DNA of 64,000 nt. Origin: JADCRZ01 sp965200945 (GTDB lineage Bacteria; Bacteroidota; Bacteroidia; Chitinophagales; Chitinophagaceae). The notes beneath the pieces were generated by a model, which worked only from the letters and a program-made list of their open reading frames with translations, made no database searches and was not told the DNA's origin. A program made the translations under genes and the position numbers. The stretch spans positions 5,518,001 through 5,582,000 of the forward strand of contig OZ241749.1 of assembly GCA_965200945.1 (NCBI GenBank), in the 5' to 3' direction. This document shows positions 57,413 to 64,000 of the stretch, in pieces. Position 1 is the stretch's first letter. Each line of letters opens with the position of its first letter.

Positions 57413-60400
57413 TCATTTCCTTGTTCTGATGAGTGTCCAGGTTTTCACGGGCTTTCCGTTGATGTTCAGCCTTGCGAAATAAGTGCCTGTCTTCAGTTGC
57501 GGCTGACCGCCCAGGTCTATCCTGAAGGTGGTGGCGCCTGCACTTACGTGGCCATAATGCTTGCTGTAAACCATCCGTCCCGACTGGTCGTAGAGCTCAA
57601 CGTCTACATTGCCTGCGGCTTCCTTGCTGAAGTAGCTGATGGTCAGCGCTTCGTTGAACGGATTGGGATAGGCGTTGGTTACCTGAGCTCCGCTCACACT
57701 TTCCGCAGTGGCGGCGCTGCGTGCGCTGCTGCTGGCAGATACGGCTGTGGAATCGTCACCGGATGCGGAAGCGCTTTCGGTGAAGGCCGAGTTCGGGATC
57801 AGCTGGCGGGCCAGACCGGTATTGGATGACCAGTAGATCTTGATCGATTCGTCGAGTGTTGCGTCGAAGAACGTGACCGCGATGGGATACCAGCCTGCTG
57901 CCGGAATAGTTACCGTGCCTGTTTTCACGATCGCTCCGTGCTGACCGTCGTTGTCGACCGTTGCCGTCGTATTGAAGTTGTAGAAACTGTTGAAGTACAG
58001 CTTGCTTCCGTCATCCGACTGTGTTTCGAAGGTATAGGTACCCGGTGTGGTGATGTGAATGTATCCTTCCCACACAAATCCGAAGTTGTCGGCTGAGGTC
58101 CTCGGTGTCAGGTCAACATTTGGTGTTGTGCCTGTTTTCACCGCATTGAGGGTACTGAAGTTAGGCAGTACGCTCCAGCTCGTCGGTGTTTCATAATACT
58201 TGTAACGCAGGCCGTTTGCAGCGGCGGTTACTTTCACCGAGTCACCGAAGGCAGACACGTTACCCGCTGCGTCGAACGCTTTCACCTTGAAGGTGTAGGC
58301 AGCGCCTGCTGTCAGACTGTCGACTTTGATGGTCGTGTCGATGGTCGAGTACTTCTTGGTACCGTTCACGTACACATCGTAACCTGTTACACCTACATTG
58401 TCGGTGGCTTTGTTCCAGGCCAGGTCAACGAAGGTGCGGGCAGTGAAGGCGGACTTCACATTGGTCACTGCGGAAGGAGCAGTTACATCCGAACCAACGA
58501 ACTCTACGAAGGCTGCATCGGGGATCTGCTGGCGTGCGATGCCGGGGCCGGTCCAGAACACTTTGATCGACTCGTCGAGCGTTGCATCGAAGAAGGTAGC
58601 CGTTACAGGGTACCAGCCCGCTGCAGGGATATTCACGGTGCCTGTTTTCACGATGGCGCCATGCTGCCCGTCGTTGTCGACCGTAGCGGTTGTGCTGTAG
58701 TTATAGAACGTGTTGAAGTAGAACTTGCTTCCGTCGTCCGACTGTGTTTCGAAGGTATAGGTACCCGGTGTTTTGATGTACAGGTAGCCTTCCCATACGA
58801 AGCCGAAGTTGTCGTTGTTCACTTTCGGACTCAGGTCGAAGTTGGCGCTGCTGCCGGTCTTTACCGGTGTGAGGGTGCTGAAGTTAGGCAGTACGCTCCA
58901 GCTGCTCGGTGTTTCATAGTATTTGTAACGCAGGCCGCTCGCTGCGGTGGTGATCTTTGCAGAGTCACCGAAGGCAGACACGTTACCCGCTGCGTCGAAG
59001 GCTTTCACCTTGAAGGTGTAGGCGGCGTTCACGGTCAGACTGTCGACATGAACGGTGGTATCGGCGGTGGTGTATCTCTTGGTGCCGTTCACGTACACAT
59101 CGTATCCTGTTACACCTACATTGTCGGTGGCTTTGTTCCAGGCCAGGTCAACGAAGGTGCGGGCAGTGAAGGCGGACTTCACATTGGTCACTGCGGAAGG
59201 AGCAGTTACATCCGAACCAACGAACTCTACGAAGGCTGCATCGGGGATCTGCTGGCGTGCGATGCCGGGGCCGGTCCAGAACACTTTGATCGACTCGTCG
59301 AGCGTTGCATCGAAGAAGGTAGCCGTTACAGGGTACCAGCCCGCTGCAGGGATATTCACGGTGCCTGTTTTCACGATGGCGCCATGCTGCCCGTCGTTGT
59401 CGACCGTAGCGGTTGTGCTGTAGTTATAGAACGTGTTGAAGTAGAACTTGCTTCCGTCGTCCGACTGTGTTTCGAAGGTATAGGTACCCGGTGTTTTGAT
59501 GTACAGGTAGCCTTCCCATACGAAGCCGAAGTTGTCGTTGTTCACTTTCGGACTCAGGTCGAAGTTGGCGCTGCTGCCGGTCTTTACCGGTGTGAGGGTA
59601 CTGAAGTTAGGCAGTACGCTCCAGCTGCTCGGTGTTTCATAGTATTTGTAACGCAGGCCGCTCGCTGCGGTGGTGATCTTTGCAGAGTCACCGAAGGCAG
59701 ACACGTTACCCGCTGCGTCGAAGGCTTTCACCTTGAAGGTGTAGGCGGCGTTCACGGTCAGACTGTCGACATGAACGGTGGTATCGGCGGTGGTGTATCT
59801 CTTGGTGCCGTTCACGTACACATCGTATCCTGTTACACCTACATTGTCGGTGGCTTTGTTCCAGGCCAGGTCAACGAAGGTGCGGGCAGTGAAGGCGGAC
59901 TTCACATTGGTCACTGCGGAAGGAGCAGTTACATCCGAACCAACGAACTCTACGAAGGCTGCATCGGGGATCTGCTGGCGTGCGATGCCGGGGCCGGTCC
60001 AGAACACTTTGATCGACTCGTCGAGCGTTGCATCGAAGAAGGTAGCCGTTACAGGGTACCAGCCCGCTGCAGGGATATTCACGGTGCCTGTTTTCACGAT
60101 GGCGCCATGCTGCCCGTCGTTGTCGACCGTAGCGGTTGTGCTGTAGTTATAGAACGTGTTGAAGTAGAACTTGCTTCCGTCGTCCGACTGTGTTTCGAAG
60201 GTATAGGTACCCGGTGTTTTGATGTACAGGTAGCCTTCCCATACGAAGCCGAAGTTGTCGTTGTTCACTTTCGGACTCAGGTCGAAGTTGGCGCTGCTGC
60301 CGGTCTTTACCGGTGTGAGGGTACTGAAGTTAGGCAGTACGCTCCAGCTGCTCGGTGTTTCATAGTATTTGTAACGCAGGCCGCTCGCTGCGGTGGTGAT

Positions 60401-63400
60401 CTTTGCAGAGTCACCGAAGGCAGACACGTTACCCGCTGCGTCGAAGGCTTTCACCTTGAAGGTGTAGGCGGCGTTCACGGTCAGGCTGTCGACATGAACG
60501 GTGGTATCGGCGGTGGTGTACTTCTTGGTACCGTTCACGTACACATCGTATCCTGTTACACCTACATTGTCGGTGGCTTTGTTCCAGGCCAGATCGATAA
60601 AGGTGCGGGTGGTGAAGGCCGGCTTCACGTTGGTCACTGCGGAAGGAGCGGTGTTGTCGCCGGGGATCGAGTAACTTTCTGTGAAGGCAGCATCCGGAAT
60701 CAGCTGGCGGGCAATGCCGGGGCCGGTCCAGTAAGCCTGCATCGAGGCGCCTGCTTCACGCTGGAAGTAAGTGATCGCGATCGGGTACAGTCCGGGGGCA
60801 GCAATGTCTACGCTGCCGCCCTTGGCGATCGCACCGTGCAGTCCGTCGTTGTTGGCGAGCGCTACCGAGTCGTATGAATAGAACTTGTTGAAGTAGAGCT
60901 TGCTTCCGTCGTCCGACTGGGTTTCGAAGGTATAGGTGCCTGCTTTTTTGATGTTGATGTACCCTTCCCACACAATTCCGTAGTTGTTCACCACGCCTGC
61001 CGGACGTACGCTGATGTCTGTATTGGCACTGGTGCCTGTTTTTACGGGTAGGAGCGCGTTGAAGTTCGGCAGGGAATCCCATGCGCCTTCATAGTAGCGG
61101 TACTTCAGGTTGGTGGCGCCGGTGGTCACTTTTACTGAGTCGCTGAAGGCCGACCCGTTGCTGTTAAAGTCATATGCTTTCACCTTAAAGGTATAGGCGG
61201 TACCTGCGATCAGGCTGTCGGCTTTGATCGTTGTATCGGCAGTCGAATATTTCCTGGTGCCGTTGATGTATACATCGTAACCTGCCACGCCGAAGTTGTC
61301 GGTCGATTTGTTCCAGGCCAGTTCCACAAAAGTGCGGCCGGTATACTTCGCTGTGAGCGAACCTGGTTTTGTAGGGGCTACGTTGTCTGTAGTTCCTTTG
61401 TAATTTTCGGTGAAAGCCGAATCAGGTATCAGCTGGCGGGCAATGCCGGGGCCCGACCAGTATACATTCATCGAAGCACCGGCTTCTTTCTGGAAATAAG
61501 TGATGGAGATCGGGTAGAGGCCCGGTGTGTTCACCCGTACGGTGCCTTTGGCTACGATAGCGCCATGGGTGCCGTCGTTGTCGGCCACCGCCGTAGAGTC
61601 GTTGGAGTAGAAGCCGTTGAAATAGAACTTGCTTCCGTCGTCAGACTGTGTTTCAAACGTGTAGTCGCCTGCGCTCTTGATGTTGATATAACCTTCCCAT
61701 ACGAAGCCGTAGTTGTTCACCACACCGCCTGGGCGTACGCTGATGTCTACATTGGCGCTGGTGCCGGTTTTTACAGGAGCGATCACATTGAAGTCGGGGA
61801 GCTTGTCCCAGCTGCCTTCGAAGTACCGGTAGCGCAGGTTGACGGCGCCGGTGGTTACTTTTACGGAGTCGCTGAAAGCCGAATTGTTGTTTTTGTAGTC
61901 GAATGCTTTCACCTTGACATAGTATACAGTGTTAGGGTTCAGGTTGTCAACAGTGAATGTAGTATCTGTTGTTGTGTATTTTTTGGTGCCATTCACGTAC
62001 ACATCGTATCCGGCCACACCAACGTTGTCGGTTGCGGAGTTCCAGATGATGTCGGTGAAGTTGCGGCCCACATAGGTCGTCTTCACGCTGGCTGGTTTCG
62101 AAGGAGCTACCTTGTCGCCGGGCAGACTGAATTTTTCGGTGAAGGCTGAATCGGGGATCGCCTGGCGCAGGATGCCGGGGCCGGTCCAGTACAGGTTCAT
62201 AGCTGAACTCAGGTCATTCTGGAAATAAGTGATGGTGATGGGGTGCATGCCCGGTGTTACATTGGTAACGGTGCCTGCTACAGTAGGAGTAGATCCGTGC
62301 TGGCCGTCATTATCTACCAGGGCGATGCCGTACGGCGAGTAGAACTGATCGAAATAAAGCTTGCTGCCATCATCTGATCCGGTCTCGAAAGTATAGTCAC
62401 CGGCAGTCTGGATGTTGATGTATCCTTCCCATACAAATCCAAAATTCGTTTTTATGGGAGAAGGCTTGTCCTTAAGGAGCGTATTGCTGGTAGTACCAGA
62501 CTGTGTCGGGGTCAGCTGGCTGAAATCGGGCAACTTGGTCCAGGAGCCCTGATAGTAACGATATTTGAGGTTGGTAACCGTGGTGTTGATCTTTACGGAG
62601 TCGCTGAAGGCCGAGGCATTGGCTGCCAGGTCGAGCGCTTTGATCATGATGGTATAGTTTGTATTCGCATCGAGGCTGTCGGCGGTGAACTTGTTAGTGG
62701 TGGTGGAATATTTTTTCACGCCGTTTACATACACATCGTATTTGGTAACACCGATGTTGTCGGTGGAGCTGTCCCAGGTAAGGTCAACGAAAGTGCGGCC
62801 TGCATAGGCGGCTGTCAGGTTGCCGGGTTTGGTGGGCGCCGTGTTGTCGACCGGGAGCTGGAAGTTTTCGGTGAAGGCAGCATCCGAGATCGGCTGGCGA
62901 ACCAGGCCGGGGCCCGACCAGTATACATTCATGGATTCACCGGCATCTTTTTCGAAATAGGTGATGGTGATGGGATACATGCCTGCGCTGTCGACCTTTA
63001 CCGAACCGGTGGCGGAGATGGGGCCGTGCGAACCGTCGTTGTTCACGAGTTCGGTCTTGGCCGGATCGTACAGGGTGTTGAAGTAGAGCTTGCTTCCGTC
63101 ATCTGAATTTGTTTCGAAAGTATAGGTGCCGGGTGTTTTGATGTTGATCCATCCTTCCCATACGAACGCGAAGTAATTGTCGACACCGGCCGGCCTTTTG
63201 GCGATGTTTACGTTGGCGGAAGTATCGATCTTCACCGGTGTCAGCGTGCTGAAGTTGGGCAGCATGGTCCAGCTTCCTTCGTAGTAGCTGTATTTAAGGC
63301 CTTTGATGACCGTAGTCGCTTTGATGGAATCGCTGAAGGCAGAAGCGTTGCCTGTCTGGTCAAGGGCTTTCACCTTGAAATTGTAGCTGATGTTGGAAGT

Positions 63401-64000
63401 GAGGCCTGTTGCGGTAACGATGTTGGTGCTGGTGGTGAATTTCTTCACACCGTTCACATATAATTCATATTGGGTCACGCCCACGTTGTCGGATGATTTA
63501 TCCCAGGTCAGCTGCACCGCAGTGCGGCCGGGCAATACTGCTTTTACGTTGGCAGGAACGGTGGGTGCGCTGTTGTCTGAACCCGGCTGCAAGGTCACCT
63601 GGTTGCTCAGTGGTGCGGCACCGTTGTCGTTCACCGCGCGGATGCGATAGTAGTAATTGTAGTTGTCGGAGATGCTGGTATCGGTATAGGTCAACACGTT
63701 GGCAGCCGTGATGGTAGCCAGTGTATACGGACCGCTTGCGGTCTGGCCTCTGTACACTTCGAAACCTGTTTCGTCGTATGCGGGGTTTGCTTTGTTCGAC
63801 CAGGTGAGTTTGATGCTGGTCGGACTAACCCTGGTGAGCGCGAGGTTGAAAGCGGAATCGGGTTTGGGCGAGCCGCTGGCGGGGATGATGGTGAAGTTGG
63901 AGTAGTTGGCATTGCATCCGAACGCTCTTGCCTTTACCAGTCCGGCCGGTGCGGCATAGGTGCGCGACGTGCTTACGATTGCATTGGTGGTGGCGTTTCT
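57413..64000 (-). CDS. Giant secreted FN3-PA14 repeat protein with T9SS sorting domain, N-terminus cut
   Basis: The reading frame is open to the right edge of the window, so the 2,195 visible residues are only the C-terminal part. The visible order is an N-terminal fibronectin-III domain (partial context FEVYRGQTASGPYTLAT), then eight FN3-PA14 units of about 241 residues each. FN3 domains begin like TAPSAVTNVKSAFTARTF; PA14 domains begin like LRYKYYETPSSWSVLPN and contain YTFETQSDDGSKFYFN. The end is a T9SS type A sorting domain (AYPNPFNEALTISYF, GTYFARLNINGKPV). PA14 often binds glycans, and FN3 acts as spacer, so it is probably a surface adhesin or part of a glycan-degrading complex. The GTG at 63,757 is internal, not the start. 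Confidence 0.93.
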   Translation of the reverse strand, partial: RNATTNAIVSTSRTYAAPAGLVKARAFGCNANYSNFTIIPASGSPKPDSAFNLALTRVSPTSIKLTWSNKANPAYDETGFEVYRGQTASGPYTLATITAANVLTYTDTSISDNYNYYYRIRAVNDNGAAPLSNQVTLQPGSDNSAPTVPANVKAVLPGRTAVQLTWDKSSDNVGVTQYELYVNGVKKFTTSTNIVTATGLTSNISYNFKVKALDQTGNASAFSDSIKATTVIKGLKYSYYEGSWTMLPNFSTLTPVKIDTSANVNIAKRPAGVDNYFAFVWEGWINIKTPGTYTFETNSDDGSKLYFNTLYDPAKTELVNNDGSHGPISATGSVKVDSAGMYPITITYFEKDAGESMNVYWSGPGLVRQPISDAAFTENFQLPVDNTAPTKPGNLTAAYAGRTFVDLTWDSSTDNIGVTKYDVYVNGVKKYSTTTNKFTADSLDANTNYTIMIKALDLAANASAFSDSVKINTTVTNLKYRYYQGSWTKLPDFSQLTPTQSGTTSNTLLKDKPSPIKTNFGFVWEGYINIQTAGDYTFETGSDDGSKLYFDQFYSPYGIALVDNDGQHGSTPTVAGTVTNVTPGMHPITITYFQNDLSSAMNLYWTGPGILRQAIPDSAFTEKFSLPGDKVAPSKPASVKTTYVGRNFTDIIWNSATDNVGVAGYDVYVNGTKKYTTTDTTFTVDNLNPNTVYYVKVKAFDYKNNNSAFSDSVKVTTGAVNLRYRYFEGSWDKLPDFNVIAPVKTGTSANVDISVRPGGVVNNYGFVWEGYINIKSAGDYTFETQSDDGSKFYFNGFYSNDSTAVADNDGTHGAIVAKGTVRVNTPGLYPISITYFQKEAGASMNVYWSGPGIARQLIPDSAFTENYKGTTDNVAPTKPGSLTAKYTGRTFVELAWNKSTDNFGVAGYDVYINGTRKYSTADTTIKADSLIAGTAYTFKVKAYDFNSNGSAFSDSVKVTTGATNLKYRYYEGAWDSLPNFNALLPVKTGTSANTDISVRPAGVVNNYGIVWEGYINIKKAGTYTFETQSDDGSKLYFNKFYSYDSVALANNDGLHGAIAKGGSVDIAAPGLYPIAITYFQREAGASMQAYWTGPGIARQLIPDAAFTESYSIPGDNTAPSAVTNVKPAFTTRTFIDLAWNKATDNVGVTGYDVYVNGTKKYTTADTTVHVDSLTVNAAYTFKVKAFDAAGNVSAFGDSAKITTAASGLRYKYYETPSSWSVLPNFSTLTPVKTGSSANFDLSPKVNNDNFGFVWEGYLYIKTPGTYTFETQSDDGSKFYFNTFYNYSTTATVDNDGQHGAIVKTGTVNIPAAGWYPVTATFFDATLDESIKVFWTGPGIARQQIPDAAFVEFVGSDVTAPSAVTNVKSAFTARTFVDLAWNKATDNVGVTGYDVYVNGTKRYTTADTTVHVDSLTVNAAYTFKVKAFDAAGNVSAFGDSAKITTAASGLRYKYYETPSSWSVLPNFSTLTPVKTGSSANFDLSPKVNNDNFGFVWEGYLYIKTPGTYTFETQSDDGSKFYFNTFYNYSTTATVDNDGQHGAIVKTGTVNIPAAGWYPVTATFFDATLDESIKVFWTGPGIARQQIPDAAFVEFVGSDVTAPSAVTNVKSAFTARTFVDLAWNKATDNVGVTGYDVYVNGTKRYTTADTTVHVDSLTVNAAYTFKVKAFDAAGNVSAFGDSAKITTAASGLRYKYYETPSSWSVLPNFSTLTPVKTGSSANFDLSPKVNNDNFGFVWEGYLYIKTPGTYTFETQSDDGSKFYFNTFYNYSTTATVDNDGQHGAIVKTGTVNIPAAGWYPVTATFFDATLDESIKVFWTGPGIARQQIPDAAFVEFVGSDVTAPSAVTNVKSAFTARTFVDLAWNKATDNVGVTGYDVYVNGTKKYSTIDTTIKVDSLTAGAAYTFKVKAFDAAGNVSAFGDSVKVTAAANGLRYKYYETPTSWSVLPNFSTLNAVKTGTTPNVDLTPRTSADNFGFVWEGYIHITTPGTYTFETQSDDGSKLYFNSFYNFNTTATVDNDGQHGAIVKTGTVTIPAAGWYPIAVTFFDATLDESIKIYWSSNTGLARQLIPNSAFTESASASGDDSTAVSASSSARSAATAESVSGAQVTNAYPNPFNEALTISYFSKEAAGNVDVELYDQSGRMVYSKHYGHVSAGATTFRIDLGGQPQLKTGTYFARLNINGKPVKTWTLIRTRK
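58360..60590 (-). repeat. Three near-identical 723-bp tandem repeats in the FN3-PA14 gene
   Basis: The word ACTCTACGAA recurs at 58,501, 59,224 and 59,947, an exact 723-bp period (241 codons). Long stretches between copies are identical, with rare single-base differences (for example GGGTGCTG near 58,872 against GGGTACTG in the other two). The flanking units have diverged, so the identical block is confined to about 2.2 kb. Boundaries are approximate. Confidence 0.92.

Noticed and set aside
58661..60877. Open frame of about 738 codons on the + strand opposite the FN3-PA14 repeats
   Set aside because: It repeats with the same 723-bp period only because the real gene does. No start region, signal or domain supports it.
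63757..64000. GTG at 63,757 as the start of the giant protein
   Set aside because: The frame stays open to the edge and the upstream residues complete an FN3 domain.

Overview
The window looks like a piece of a Bacteroidota chromosome, most likely from the Chitinophagaceae or a close relative. The reasons are an adjacent SusC/SusD pair, three proteins with a type IX secretion (T9SS) C-terminal sorting domain, many lipoproteins with a short lipobox, a promoter of the TTG-N20-TAnnTTTG type, and moderate GC with non-ATG starts. No rRNA, tRNA, CRISPR array, transposase or integrase was recognised. Both edges cut a gene: a glycosyltransferase at the left and a giant FN3-PA14 protein at the right.

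Bases 1-17,299 (+ strand) are a cell-surface polysaccharide cluster. It holds a Wzx-type flippase, a Wzy/O-antigen-ligase-like polymerase, a WbaP/WcaJ-type priming phosphoglycosyltransferase, a WecG/TagA/CpsF transferase, several GT2 and GT4 glycosyltransferases, an acyltransferase-3 membrane protein, a GT2-methyltransferase fusion and a NodB-type deacetylase. Many genes overlap or nearly touch, and the run ends at a strong hairpin at 17,376-17,398. The genes fit assembly, flipping, polymerisation and decoration of a repeat-unit polysaccharide. Wza/Wzc-type export genes are not in the window.

Bases 17,444-22,529 (- strand) hold a secreted protein with two PA14 domains and a parallel beta-helix, and a WYL-domain regulator. 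Bases 22,749-26,088 (+) hold an SLC45-like sugar permease and a cytoplasmic amylosucrase. A LacI-type palindrome lies in front of the permease.

Bases 26,220-45,469 (almost all - strand) form a carbohydrate-related region. In transcription order it has SusC, SusD, two translationally coupled FG-GAP/ASPIC-UnbV lipoproteins, a small hendecad-repeat membrane protein, a GH65 enzyme, an unrecognised membrane-anchored protein, a vanadium-haloperoxidase/PAP2-like lipoprotein and a GH37 trehalase. One + strand gene, a membrane-anchored GyrI-like protein, interrupts it. A divergent LacI-family regulator (46,087-47,076) has a perfect 14-bp palindrome upstream. A similar core in front of the permease suggests that both sugar loci answer to LacI-type control.

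Bases 47,100-57,123 are mixed: a small lipoprotein, a zinc-ribbon metallopeptidase, a DUF4251 protein, a secreted subtilase, a lone GT2, a predicted beta-barrel protein, a small basic exported protein, a spore-photoproduct-lyase-like radical SAM protein, and an MbnP/MbnH-like pair (copper-binding-type protein plus diheme peroxidase) whose reading frames overlap by one base.

Bases 57,413-64,000 (-) are the C-terminal 2,195 residues of a very large secreted protein with eight FN3-PA14 units. Three consecutive stretches are near-identical at DNA level with a 723-bp period.
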